Below, piece after piece: positions 1 through 11,325 of a stretch of 64,000 bases of DNA (position 1 is its first letter; each line of letters begins with the position of its first letter). This stretch comes from Hemileia vastatrix (taxonomy: Eukaryota > Basidiomycota > Pucciniomycetes > Pucciniales > Zaghouaniaceae), in NCBI GenBank assembly GCA_030280995.1, contig JASXTE010000024.1:62001-126000 (forward strand), read 5' to 3'. Below the pieces are notes generated by a model. It searched no databases. It saw only the letters and a list, made by a program, of their open reading frames with translations, and was not told the DNA's origin. The translations under genes and the position numbers were made by a program.

Positions 1-2191
1 AAGATGATTTCTTTCATAGAAGGAGGAATAACAATAACATTACTCAACTTTCTTCTATAATAGAGGTAACCTTCATCAATTGAAAATTTACCTTTTTCCA
101 AAGCAATCTGGCACTTTGGTGAGAGAGTTTTAATTAATGCTTGTATTGAAGCATTCTTTGGATCATTTAATATAGTACACAGCTTTTTTAAGTCAGTATC
201 TTTATCATATGAATTCAGAATAAGCTGTAATAGCTCTTCCTCCATATCAACCACATATATCCCATGAATGTGAGCTATTTCATCCTCAGGGTTATATGCA
301 GGATTAGAGTCATCATTTAGCAAAGGTAACCTTGATAACATATCCAGATTTGAGTGAACAATACCAGCCCTATGAACTATTGTCATTGTTCCTCTGTATT
401 CCTGAACAACCAAATGCCATCTGAACATGTGTCTGTTAGGTGTTTTTAAGTTTAAAAGGGACTTTACTACACTGAAGTCATTGACAAGTTCATATTTCTG
501 GTCATCTAGATAATAATGTAGTTTTTCCAGAGCCCACAAAACTGCCAAACACTCAAGTTGAATGGCACCATATTTTAATTCACTATTTCTCAAGGTTATT
601 AAAATATAACAAATTAATACTTCTGCTACTTTGTCATTCATAACTTGTTTTTGGTGGAGAGAAGCACCAAGGCCAATGAAACTGGAATCCGTGTATAAAA
701 CAAATGGTTGATTAATGTCAGGTAAAGCAAGAATTAAAGCTGACATCAAACAATGTTTCATGGTTTCAAAAGCTCTTTGTCCTTCACTGCTCCAGACAAA
801 AGCAACATCCTTCCTAGTTAATTGGGTTAGTGGTAATGCTATAACCTGAAATTTTTTTAATATATTGTCTATAGTATCCACACATTTCCAAAAAACTTTG
901 GAGCTCTGTAAATGTAGTAGGAGCTTCTACCTGTTGTATGGCTGCCACTTTGTTTTGGTCAACACATATCTGTAAGCCTGAAACAACATGACCAAGAACT
1001 TTTAAAGAATGGAAACCAATTTTGCATTTTTTTCAAAGCAAGTGTCATATTTATCTCATCCTTTTTATGGAACACTTTACATAGGTGGTTAAGGTGGTCC
1101 TCAAATGTCTTGAAGAATATGATAATATCATCAATGTAGAACATAAACCATCCTTCAATTATTTCTTGATGGAATGTGTTATCCATAACTTTTCGAAAAA
1201 CTGAAGGGGATTTTTTGGGGCCAAATGGCATCCTAATATACTTATAAATACCCATATGATTAGCAATAATTAGAGAATTCTGTGAATTTTTCTCAAAAGG
1301 TACCTGGTGATATCATTTATTACCATCTAGACAGCTGATATATTTAGCATCTTGTAAGGTAGCATGGATAGAACTAATTTGGGGTAAAGGATAGATATAA
1401 TCTACAGTATAAGTATTCAAATGCTCTTTAATAACCACATAACCTGGCTTTGTATTTCTCATAAGAAATTAAGACAGGTGAGATAACACAATTTTTAGGT
1501 GTTTCAACTACTGTTTCAATAATATTCATTTTTAAAAGGGTAGAGATATTGTCTTCAATTTATTTTCTCTCTGTGGGAGAAGCTGTATAAGGCTTCTTCT
1601 TTAAAGTAGGTGGTATTTCTGTCAAAGGGCAAGATAATGAAAGCTTTGTTTCTTCTTTTACCAATCCTAATTCATGTGATCCATGAGCAAAGGCCATAGG
1701 AAAAGATTTGATCAATTTGATGATGGAATATTTTTCCTTACCAGAGAGTTGTTCTCCAAAAGAAGCTGTGTTGACTTCAGAAAGAAGGGCAAGCATTTCT
1801 TTTGTAGATCTTAATTTATATTGAACCACAGAATTAAATGTGTTCAATCCTGGTGTTAATAATGTTTTGGGGAGGAAATCTTTAATTTTCTCTTCCCATT
1901 CATCCCCATTGTGAAGCATTGGTTTGAGGGATCAAGTTTAATGCCAAATTTGGTTAAGATATCATTTCCCAAAATGAAACAATTGCTTAAGTTATCATTT
2001 TTCATAACTAAATAGTCACAGATAGCTCTTACAAAGCCATGGCTATGTTTGAAAAATACTGTAGCTTTGTATTTACCAATGGGGGACAAAACAGAGCCAT
2101 AACCTCTCCAATTTTCAGAAGTGAAAGGCATAAGTTTTGATTTATAATCCTGATCAACTGAAGCAAGTGTTTTTTCAGATACAACACTTTC
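1..2191 (-). pseudogene. G1 pol fragment: protease C-terminus, RT, RNase H, start of integrase
   Basis: Minus-strand reading gives the post-protease linker (2131 downward), the RT with its YIDD active-site motif at about 1127-1138, an RNase H region with LYTDSS at about 690, and then the integrase zinc-binding lead-in, which the window edge cuts. The same order and wording occur in G2, G3 and G4. Reading needs several frame changes (for example near 1919-1856 and 958), so no full polyprotein can be made. The product would copy element RNA into cDNA in Gag particles. This is a dead copy. Confidence 0.85.
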
Positions 2192-4747
2192 TCAAGCTAC
2201 AGAATCCAGAACAACTTCCATGCTGGTTCCATTGATCAAGACTTGTGCCTTGAGAGGGGCAATAACAATTGAGCTATCCTCAATGTTCTTTATGATCCCA
2301 GCATGCTCAACTGTAGATAAATCATTTTTATCAATATCAGTTGTATTTAAATAATGAATATCTTTCTCCAGCATCAAGATTTCCTGGTGTGATTCATAAG
2401 TAATGTTTTTGGCACAATCACTTGAAATATCATCCAGTGCAACTGTCTCATCTGCAGGCTCCTTTGTTTGTTCAACAAGGTTTATTTTCTTTTCACAAAC
2501 ATGGCCTTTATGCCAAGGATTTCTGCATTTAAAGAAAGTGTTTTTTGCATATTTTTTAGGTGCAACAAGGGAAGAAGGTTTACCAACTTTTTCTGGAAGT
2601 TTTTGTTGGTAGTTGGAGGGTTTCTCCAATGAAGGTGCAGTAAAGAACTTCCTAAATTCATACCTGTAATTCAAAATGACTTCATTACAAATATTAATAA
2701 AAGAAAAAGTCTCCCTTGAGCATTCAGTTCTAGCAACAATTAAGTCTCTTAAAGACATTGGAAATTTATAAAGAATCCTGTCCTTCCATAGTTCATAATC
2801 TATTTTTGGATCAATTTCCCTCAAGATTTTGACTAGTTTCATCAGGAACTCAATAGGTTTTCCTGTAGAGGATGAGCTATATCTAGACTCTTCAAACTGC
2901 CTTTGTTGGGCTAAACTAAACTTTGAACCACAAAATTGTGCTTTAATTAAATTTTGACAATCTTCCCAAGAGTAATCATTATCATCCAACAGGAGAGATT
3001 CATACCACATTAGGACTACATTGGTTAAAAAAGAAATTAACTTAGACACAATTTCTTCATCTGGTAGTTTATAAGGATTCTTAAGATTAACAACTCTGCA
3101 TATTAATTGCTGCCAATCAGAGGAAGAGTCACCATCAAATGTTGGATATTGGTCAATTTGAGGCCAATTTTTCTGATTTGGAGTAATTTCCTTGTGACTT
3201 ACTTTCTTCTGTGTAAGAAGCAGCTGCAATTTTTCTAATTGAGCAGTAATCTCATTCTTTAACCCATTTTTAGACAAACAGGGTGCATCATCAATTTTGG
3301 ATGGAAACTCAGAAATATCTACAGGTTTCTCTTGTACTAATTCCTCTTTAGAGGAGCTTGGCTCAGGTACATTTGGAGTATCCTGTACAACAGTTTCTTT
3401 CAGAGGAGTAACAGAGTATTTTTGGTCAAATAACAATGAGTTCAATTGTTCTTCAATGTTGGTTAACCTAGTTTTTACCCTTGGAATAATAATTAATGTC
3501 TCATTGATGGTTGAAAAATATAATTGCTTCTTATGTTGTATAGATGAATAATGGTCATTTAGTTTTTTTTTCAAGTTTAATTTATGACCTTCTAGTTCTT
3601 GGAAACAGATAGACCTAGTCTCTTGAAATTTGGATAGATCCTTTCTAATATTTTGCCACAAATCAAATTTCTTTTCATAATTTACCTTGTACCTAAAAAA
3701 TTCATCAGAAACCCCATTCAACTCACTTTTCAATTACTGGTAACCTTGCTCAGTTAACAAGCTATTAAATATTTGTGTCAATTGTAGGCTGTTCATTATC
3801 TGATTTTGTTTGGTGATAATGTCTCTCAAATATTGCTCATCAATAGTTGATACATCAGGGGCATCTCTCAGGATAGAGACAGAGTAATTTTCAAGAGTCT
3901 CATATACTTCAGGATCAATTGATTTATCTATGATAGCCATATCTGAATTTATCATTGAGGTAAAAATTAAAAATTAAGGAGTATTTACATGAGAAAAAAA
4001 TTGATTAATTTTTCTTCTAGAACCAGCTTCTACTGGTCTCAAAGTGTCATCTACCATCCCAGAGTTACCTGAAGGAACTGAATCAGTAACAAGAAAAGGA
4101 AATTGAGATTCAATGGAAGACTTTACCATGGTTTTGGAAAAACTTGGATGTGGTTGTTTTTCCTTCTTCCTCCTCCTTGGTAAGGGTGAGGAGAGGTCAG
4201 GTTGAATTTTTGGGGCTTGGAGGGACCTGCTTGAGGAGCCTCTTGCATTTTCTGGGATTGAAGTGAATCCCATTGAGTGTTCAGCTAGTCTCACTGCCAT
4301 TTTGACACTTCCACCTTTTTTTGTTGCTGAGGAGCCAACTGTGGAAGGGGGTTTTACTACTTGTGGATGTTTCTTCCTCTCTTGAAGAAAAGTCTCTATG
4401 CTTTTTATTTTTTCTTCCAATAATTTTACCTTTACCTTTAGTCTGAGGTTCTCTGTTTTCAACTCCTTGATATGAGTTGAAAGGTTGTTAACCTGCTTCT
4501 GTAACAGCATTTTTAAAATTTTGAAGCCTTTTTGGAAGCTCTTCTGGGGGGAGGACCTGGGGCTTGGAGTCCTGGGGAGTTTCCTCTTTTTTGATCTCCA
4601 TCTCCTGCATTTCTACATCCTTTTTGGTTCAATAAATGATTAATTGGAGAGAATTTTTTTAGTCAAAGGAGAGCTTACAGAATTTTCATCATAATCAATT
4701 ATATCCAACCCCTCTTCATGGGTGGTAGAACCATTTAAATCAGCCAT
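2192..4747 (-). pseudogene. G1 gag-protease, decayed, with a 5' intron
   Basis: The start codon is at 4747-4745 by match to G2. Exon 1 (4747-4679, 23 codons, acidic DIIDYDE) ends at a GTAAGC donor. The intron runs 4678-4620 and exon 2 begins DVEM in another frame. A coiled coil (HIKELKTEN, about 4445-4470) follows, then the capsid region, and a zinc knuckle near 2470-2530 in which some usual cysteines are lost. The protease active site should read DSG but reads DSV just before an in-frame stop near 2192. Intron length is 59, breaking the 3n+1 rule seen in the other copies, and further indels and stops occur. Non-functional. Confidence 0.8.
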
Positions 4748-5488
4748 TATTTGTATAACTTGAGCTGAAGGAAAAACATATTAATATTTTGTCAGTGATT
4801 ATTCTTCTTTGTTAAAAAAAATAAGAGATAAAAATATTAAAATTTATTATCAATTACCAGGACTAATATTCAACTGAAAAATGAAATAATATATTAATTA
4901 TCAGGACCAATAGTCTACTGAAATAATTAATTAATTAATATAACTTTTAATCAACTAATTAATTAATATATTTTTTACCACCAGGACTATGAGTCAACTG
5001 AAATAATGAAATAATATAATAATTATCAGGACAAATAGTCAACTGAAATAATGAAATAATATAATAATTATCAGGACAAATAGTCAACTGAAATAATTAA
5101 TTAATATAATTTTTTAATCAAATAATTAATTAATATAAACTTTTTAATCAAATAATTAAAATTATTTTACTTCTAGGACTAAGAACAATTTGTGCTCTAT
5201 CTTTGTCTAATAGGAAAAAAAAATCTATACACCAGAAACCTTCCCCTATAATTTGAGCAAGTCAATAACAATTACAGATTTTATAGTAATAAAAATTTTA
5301 TATGTGTAATATGAGATTTGCAGAGTGAGACCTACAGATAGTATCCATTATAGTCACTACAAAAGTATAGGACAATTACATCTGTATAAACCTTAAATTT
5401 GGAGCAACGTTCAAATCCCAGTCACGGAAAAAAATAGAGTCACATGCTTTTGATGTTTGACTTTTGTCATTGTGGTCTTCCAACATTG
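4748..5488 (-). repeat. G1 leader with tandem short hairpin units
   Basis: This is AT-rich untranslated leader without an ORF. Between about 4858 and 5090, five units of the form CAGGAC-N5-GTCAACTG (plus strand) recur at roughly 45-120 base spacing, separated by AATTAATT-rich DNA. On the element's sense strand each can fold as CAG-tt-GAC / GTC-CTG. A longer version (TCTAGGACTAAG and onward, 5170-5215) matches leaders of G2-G4. The segment at 5399-5427 also aligns to the other leaders and so is a conserved untranslated block. Confidence 0.65.
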
Positions 5489-5503
5489 GCAGAGGCCTTT
5501 TTT

Positions 5504-5642
5504 GGGCTGTTTGGTGCTGTTTGTGTATGTCTTAATTGACATTGGTCAAAGAATTAGGTGTTTTTTTGGTTTTATTCAGTGAATATTGGGACTATGTATA
5601 TGTGTGTACTACCATTGGATAGCCCTGGTATTTCTCTATATT
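5504..5642. other. Unassigned DNA between G1 and HB2 (possible G1 5' LTR start)
   Basis: No ORF or known motif is visible. It is interrupted by HB2, and the same DNA resumes at 7224. It could be the start of a diverged G1 5' LTR, or the left part of background element H. Nothing in the window decides this, because no second copy is present. The last three bases (ATT, 5640-5642) are the target duplication of HB2. Confidence 0.4.
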
Positions 5643-5674
5643 AGGGGGTGTCAGTTCTGGCAAATATGCACTTA
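5643..5674 (+). repeat. HB2 left terminal inverted repeat
   Basis: It begins AGGGGGTGTCAGTTCTGGCA and pairs with 7189-7220 with two mismatches. ATT precedes it. Confidence 0.9.
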
Positions 5675-6339
5675 CAAATCTGCACTTATCTAAGTGCGGA
5701 TTTCAGAAACACACTAGCCCCAGCACTGGTGGATTTCAAAATGAAATAAGTCACTTATTTCACTCAAATCCGCACTTTCTCAACCAAAAGTGCTGGTTTC
5801 ACAATTCTCACTACTCTCCCTCTCTCTCACCTCCAACTACCTCTCCATTCCTTTTGTTACATTCTCCACTTTCAGCTCCTATCACCCCTCCCCTTTCAAT
5901 TCCCCTCTTCCTCTCACTCCTCTCTGCTCATTAATTTACTCCCATCTTTCACTCCACTCCCTCTCTTCCTTACACCCCTTTCCCCTCACTGATGATTGAT
6001 TTATAAGCAACCAAACATCTCAAACACCCAAAACTAACTGCACAAAAAAAGGAAGGAGTGAAATTTCTTGCTCCTTATGTACAAAACACTAATGAGAAAG
6101 TCACCAAATTTTCTTGCTCATGTCTCAAATATTTTAGTATATTTCAAATTTCAAAAAAGAGGATTTTAGAAGTATCTCAAGCTTCTGAAGTTCATTTGCT
6201 CTCACCTAGCTACAATTTTAGAGCATGTACAGCCATTTTCTTAACTATAAGGACATTATTATTTTTTGATAGTTAATTAGGCTAGTGCACTTTTTTCCAC
6301 AGTTGTATAGTGAAATTATCATTTCTCTTTTTCTTGATG

Positions 6340-6870
6340 CTGTATCTGGTGGTGAGAAAGGTGGTTGTAGTGGTGAGAAAGCTGGTTGTGGTGGTGGGTG
6401 AGGTGGTTGAGGGGGTGAGCGAGCTGGTGATGGTTGTGTGAGTGGTGGTGGTGGTAGTAGTGGTAGTGAGCAAGGTGGTGGTGGTGGTGGTAGTGAGCAA
6501 GGAGGTGGTGGTGGTAGTGAGCGAGGTGGAGGTGGTGGTGGTAGTGGTAGTGAGTGAGAAGGTGGTGGTGGTAGTGAGTAAGGAGGTGGAGGTGATGGTA
6601 GTGGTAGTGAATCATGTGGCAGTGGTAGTGAGGGAGGAGGTGGTGGTGGTGGTAATGAGAGAGGTGGTGGTGGTGGTGGTGAGTGAGGAGGTGGAGGTGG
6701 TGGTAGTGGTAGTGAGTGAGAAGGTGGTGGTGGTAGTGAGCAAGGAGGAAATGGAGGTGGTGGTAGTGGTAGTGAGTGAGAAGGTGGTGGTGGTAGTGAG
6801 CAAGGAGGAGGTGGTGGTGGTGGTGGCAGTGGTAGTGAGCAAGACTGTGGTGGCAGTGGTGTGAGTGGTT
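6340..6870. repeat. G/T-rich minisatellite (GGTGGTGGTAGTGAG type)
   Basis: About 530 bases of plus-strand GGT/GTA/GTGAG units are organised in higher-order repeats of about 60 bases; the block around 6690-6747 recurs at about 6750-6807. All reading frames stay open and encode low-complexity Pro/Leu/Ser, Thr, His or Val runs. These are artefacts of the repeat, not genes. Runs of GGT could in principle form two-layer G-quadruplexes on the plus strand. Confidence 0.9.
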
Positions 6871-7188
6871 GCATGAGAGGTGGAAAAATTTACCAAAATT
6901 AAAACAAAAAACATACCTAAATGATCAAGAAGAAAAAGAGAAAAAGAAAAAATACTGAAAAAAAAGAAGTAAAAAAAACTTACCATTGGTCAGATAACAA
7001 TGTTTCAATTGGAAAACAAATAGTTAGAACATGATCTATGAAGCACAAACTAACAAGGGGAATGTGTGGCGAGAAGTATCTGAGCAAGAAAAGGTCTGAT
7101 TTGAGGTCAGAATTGACACCCATTTTTGAAATAAGTGACTTCTTTTCAAAATTTAAGTGCTGATTTGGTTTGAAGTCTGCACTTAAGT

Positions 7189-7220
7189 TAAGTGCCTATT
7201 TGCCAGAACTGACACGCCCT
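7189..7220 (-). repeat. HB2 right terminal inverted repeat
   Basis: Its reverse complement begins AGGGCGTGTCAGTTCTGGCA. ATT follows at 7221-7223. Confidence 0.9.
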
Positions 7221-7223
7221 ATT

Positions 7224-8338
7224 TTATGTCTTTATAACATTTTTCATATTCCAAGCTTTAAGGGGTCATTTCCCCATGTTTCATTTCTAAAAGATAGCTG
7301 TTTAATTTTTTTTTGTGTTTTACGGGCTAACATTAAGTCTTAGGGTTAAGTGCTTAATACCATTAAGTAGGGCTGATTTGGCTCTATATTTAATGTCTCA
7401 ATGTTGTCATAGCTGTATTTTGTGTTTTAAGGTTTTTAGTAGTTGTAGTGGATTTTTCCAAGTATTTTGGGCTTTATTAGATGTTTTTAGTGGTTTTTTG
7501 GCTTCAGGGAGGTCCACCTGCCTTGGTCATAGAAGGCTGGGGAGCATTTCTAGTGGGTTTTTACTCAATTTGGCTTTCAAAGGTGCCAAATTAGTTGCTG
7601 TGCATGGATTTTAAATGGGTGGTCTGTGTGTACATACTGAATAAGACAATTTGGGTCAACTTTAACTATCAGACAACTATCCAGTAATTATATCATTGTT
7701 TCTCACTCAGTTTTCAATGTTTTTTTGCTACAATTGGCTGTGTTTGTTGCAAGGTTAGCTCTTCATTTAACTTAACTTTGGCAGCTGATTTCTCTGTTGT
7801 AGCTTTGAAACCTACATCAAGTATTTTTTCTGTGTTTGTGCAACAAGTGCACTGTGTCTTTGGTTTCTGGTGTGGATTTCTCTTCATTTCAGGTTTTCAG
7901 GTTCTTTGGTTCTCAGTGGTCTGCTATTGGCTACTGTCTTGACTAGTAAAGTAGTCAAGGAGTTGTTTGGAAGGGGGAATCATAACAGTCTTTAATTTGC
8001 TGTAGCAAATTAATCTCACCTGGTTTTTCTAAAAGGGACAGGGGTTTTTCTCTCCATTTTTACTCCAACTCCCTTGGTCAAGGCCTATAGCTAGTACTAT
8101 AGGATTCTCTACATTTCTGGAGCACAATGTGGGGTGAGTATTTTCTAGCTCTTGGAATCTCTGTTACGGTTGGACTCTCTTCTTTTGTGGACCCTTTGTG
8201 GACTTTGGATTTTTGGTGCTGTATCTCTCTGTGGTTGGTCTAGGGGGTCTTCTCTCTAGCTGTATTAGGTCCCTCCTAGGTCTCTGAAGGCTATTGGGGG
8301 ACTTTGGCTATCTGTGGTGGAAAGTTGGGGAGGTGTAA
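7224..8338 (+). other. Untranslated 5' region before the H gag-like gene
   Basis: T/G-rich DNA with no supportable ORF. It leads into a gag-like reading frame at 8339, so part of it is probably the leader, and possibly a diverged 5' LTR, of element H. I saw no primer-binding site like that of G6 and no second LTR copy, so neither can be placed. A left boundary of H is not visible. Confidence 0.4.
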
Positions 8339-9085
8339 TTGGAAATAGTTAGGATTGTCAGGATCAAGTCATTGAAAGGGAAAATTTGCTTTGGAGAGGA
8401 GGCAAGGGTATTTTTGGAGATCTTTGAAGCTGCTGCTGATGTGGATGGGGCTTCTGATTTGGATAGGGTGAAGCAGGTGATCTTCTTCATTGATGATAGA
8501 GAGGTGGTGAAGGAAGTTCTCAGGATGGAGGGATATAGGATCCAGGATTGGGGAAAGTTAAAGTTGGAAATGATCAGGAGGTGGCCCACTGTTTTTTCAA
8601 TGGATGATATTTATGGGATTTCTAAGAAATGGGAAATGGATGGTGGTGTAACTTCTCTGGTTCAGTATGGTAAATTTATGGAGGAATTTGAAGAAGTTAT
8701 GGATTATCTGGATTATAATGGTATGTCCTCTCATGAAGTGGAGGCCAAGAGTTAATTTTGGAGTGCCATGTGTCTGGAGGTCAAAAAGGAGGTTCAGGGA
8801 TTTCTTTTAAAGGCTGGGCTTATGAAGACACTTCTAAATGGAGAAAGTAGGATTCCTGCTAAAGGTGTTTTGAAGAAGGCTATTTTTGGGCATCTTGAAA
8901 CCCTTGTTTCTAAAGAGGTGAAACCTGAAAATGAAAATTTAATGGATCGAAAGGTTAAGGAAGAAGTGGCAGAAAATCCAGCTACCATGGAAATTTTGGA
9001 ATCAACCACTTTGGGAGATGATAATGTTTGTGATGATTCAGAAATTTTTATTTATTTAACAGATGATGTCAACGGATCTCAATAA
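8339..9085 (+). pseudogene. Background element H: Gag-like capsid gene, broken
   Basis: The product resembles the first part of G6 Gag. The segment with AAADVDGASDLDRVKQV, a DDREVVKEV block and a region ending EVEAKS aligns with G6 residues about 35-145. After a TAA at 8753-8755, the next frame (from 8768) aligns with the following part of G6 Gag (KAGLMKTLLNGE against RKDLMKELPNGE). H and G6 carry stops at different places, so both derive from one longer gag. No zinc knuckle or protease follows. The codon at 8339 is only the first in-frame start-like codon; the true start is unclear. Confidence 0.75.
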
Positions 9086-9212
9086 TGTGCTTCATTTGAT
9101 GTTTTTGATATGTACACACTGGATGATCAGTGTATCTTTTCAAAGGTGGATGAGCTCTGTGGGAAGGAAAAATTGAATGTTCATGATGATATGGTTTCTT
9201 CATGTTTAGATA

Positions 9213-9782
9213 ATGGATTTTATGGATGAAGATGTTTCTTTAAGATTAGTTGATGGTCAGAAAGAGTCTGTGTTGGATCTATTGCTCCTAGAGGAAGATT
9301 ATTTTCTGGGTGCTCCTTTAGGTTCAGAAGATGAATGTTTGGAGGAGGATGTTAAGTTTGATGTTATGGACTCTATTCTGGAGAATCTTTTGGATTCTCA
9401 GTGTAATTCTGAACTTAATGATCTGATGCCTCATGAAAAATATTCTCAGTTTCTTCTTTCAAGCTCAGAGGATGGAAGAAGTGGTGACAATCTCTCTATA
9501 GAAAGTTTGGATCTTCAGAATGATTATTTTCTGGATGTATGTTTGTTGGAGGAATATAATTCCAAGCTAGTTCCCTCAAGATCAGAAGATGGTTGCTTGG
9601 GTGAAGATGATTCTTTCAGTGTTCTGGGTCTTGTTTTGGAGGATTTTTTTAAATTTCAGAAGAATTTTGTGATTGATGATTTGGAGTTAGAGACAGTAAA
9701 CTCTCAGCTTCTTTCCTCAACTGGAGAAGGTTTTTTTAGAAAGGTGTATAAAATTATTGATGCTGTAGATTGCTCTGTTTAA
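9213..9782 (+). CDS. Acidic internal-repeat ORF of element H
   Basis: I do not recognise this 189-residue protein. It is strongly acidic and made of about four imperfect repeats of roughly 45 residues, each with a core like SEDGCLGEDDSFSVL preceded by YxSxL and followed by a hydrophobic LEDFF-type stretch. It sits where pol would be expected, after the broken gag-like gene, and no RT or integrase follows. DNA at 9086-9212 reads on from the upstream frame with stops, so it may once have been one protein. It could be a non-autonomous element's own product or decayed Gag C-terminus. No function is assigned. Confidence 0.5.
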   Translation: MDFMDEDVSLRLVDGQKESVLDLLLLEEDYFLGAPLGSEDECLEEDVKFDVMDSILENLLDSQCNSELNDLMPHEKYSQFLLSSSEDGRSGDNLSIESLDLQNDYFLDVCLLEEYNSKLVPSRSEDGCLGEDDSFSVLGLVLEDFFKFQKNFVIDDLELETVNSQLLSSTGEGFFRKVYKIIDAVDCSV

Positions 9783-10387
9783 AAGGATATAGGGTGAATG
9801 GACACTGGGAATGAGTTCAATGGTAAATTCAGTGTATGGAGAAGGATGCCAATTTTGTTTGGAGGTCTGATTATGGAATATAAGAGTTGGAAGAGGGGCT
9901 TAACTTTATGTTGCCCTAGGGGCAAACATATTGGTTTCAGCCTGAGGATTTTAATTATCTGATTCCTCCAAAATGAGGATAAACTACTTAATTTGTTTTG
10001 GTTTTGTTTAATTTGGTCTCTATGTTTTTGGTCAGGATTTTTTTGATTTGTCCAATTCTTATCAGTCTCTCTGGTTCAAGTCTCTCTATATTAAAAAAAA
10101 TATTAGTATAATGAAGATGGAAGAAAAAAAAATTCAAGATAAGATGGATATTTTATTTAAAATAAAATGAAGATAAAAATGATGATAATTGGCTTTATAT
10201 AACCTCCAGCATGAGTTTAAATGTAAAATTTTTTATTTCTAAAGTGGATTTCTGGATTTCAAGAATTTTAATGGTTTTTTAATGGTTTTGGAGTTAATGG
10301 GAGAAGATTTGTGTTGGAAAATCCTTTTGTTTGAAGGTACCCAAAGGTGGAGCTTCTAGATTTGATCTTGGCAAGTGTGAGGGTAAC
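9783..10387 (+). other. H 3' untranslated region, first copy, with hairpin motif
   Basis: There is no gene here. At 9964-9985 is a hairpin with stem TCCTC/GAGGA, loop CAAAAT and a TAAACT tail, the same design as the many G6 hairpins. The segment 10334-10387 (GAAGGTACCC and onward to GAGGGTAAC) is repeated at 20522-20574 and matches the G6 3' region on the minus strand near 25090. The last five bases, GTAAC, are the target duplication of solo LTR F. Confidence 0.65.
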
Positions 10388-10715
10388 TGTTGGCCGGCTC
10401 GTCTAGAAGAAGTTGAAATATAGAAGAAGAAGAAGAAAGAAAAGAGGAATCAAATAAAGGATGATGGGGCAATACTGTAACGATTTTGGTAGACAAAATA
10501 TGACAAGGGGTGAACTGGTTATACTAGTAAGTCTTTTATTTTCTCTCTACTCAGTTATCAACAACTAAATATTGGAATATTCTTAAAACAACCTTTATAC
10601 TTTTATTTAATATTTAAGGGGACTGACGCGCCACAAGAAATAATAAAATATAATGTAATATTTAAAATTATGATGAGTAAGTAATTGATGCAGCTAAAAG
10701 GGACTACCCAAGGCC

Positions 10716-10723
10716 TTTTTATA
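10716..10723 (-). promoter_or_regulatory. TATA box of solo LTR F
   Basis: Minus-strand GCCTATAAAAAGG. The same GCCTATAAAA context occurs in the G2, G3 and G4 LTRs, so this is a conserved core promoter. F is therefore oriented minus. Confidence 0.65.
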
Positions 10724-11325
10724 GGCAAGTGGACCTCTGAAGTGCTACAAATGAGTATATACAAAATAGTAATGAGATATACAAGAAGATAAAAGAAAAT
10801 AATTGTAACATAGTAATTGAGAGAAAAATATATGAAACAAATAATTAAATCCCAATTAAGAAACTAATCTTCCCACCATAAATTCCCAAATCAGTTAATT
10901 AAAATAATGAGTAAATAAACAACCCTGTGACATAAGAACTATGAGAAAAATTAATTCAAAACAGGTATTACAATGTGTTTTCAGGGTTTTTAAGTGAAAC
11001 AAATAAATTTTTTTGACACAACAAAGTATGTAATCAAATTTAATTTAGTGTAAAGCAAAATTAATTAATTGTTTTAACTATGTAATTAAATAACTATTTT
11101 AAATGAAACAAATAATTGATCTAATGATATTGCTAATTTAAATTGAGAATTTGAATACTATTTTATTAAATAAGTGTTTTAATTTATTTAATATTTCATT
11201 GACAAAATTAAAGGTCAAAAAAGCGCCACTAATTATGGATAATATTTTATATGAAAAGGTTTAGTTACATACTTTAATTAAATAATTAATTTAATTAAAA
11301 TATAATATAATTAAAAGGATGTAAC

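Larger units (their letters stand above)
1..5503 (-). mobile_element. G1: partial Ty3/gypsy chromodomain-type retrotransposon
   Basis: The window opens inside the integrase zinc-binding region of this element and runs back through RNase H, RT, protease and gag to a leader ending near 5503. By alignment with G2-G4, a degenerate primer-binding segment lies near 5489-5501. A 5' LTR could start at TGGGCTG (5503), but no second copy is visible, so its extent is unknown. G1 is most like G2 and is the most decayed copy, with stops and frameshifts throughout. Its 3' end and 3' LTR lie beyond the left edge. Confidence 0.85.
5643..7220. mobile_element. HB2: non-autonomous PIF/Harbinger-like DNA transposon, 1578 bp
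   Basis: The ends are 32-base inverted repeats matching at 30 positions (5643-5674 and 7189-7220), starting AGGGGGTGTCAG. They are flanked by a 3-base duplication ATT (5640-5642, 7221-7223). The outer bases AGGGGGTRTCA and the ATT duplication are shared with HB1. A subterminal CACTAGCCCCAG segment near 5714 also matches HB1. No transposase is present, so the element would depend on one in trans, plausibly of the HB1 type. Its interior is pyrimidine-rich DNA (5790-5990) and a G/T minisatellite. Confidence 0.85.

Noticed and set aside
6245..6986. Long open frames (proline-rich, Thr-rich, His-rich, Val-rich) on both strands
   Set aside because: Every frame of the GGT-type minisatellite is open; the proteins are pure low complexity with no conserved start or domain.
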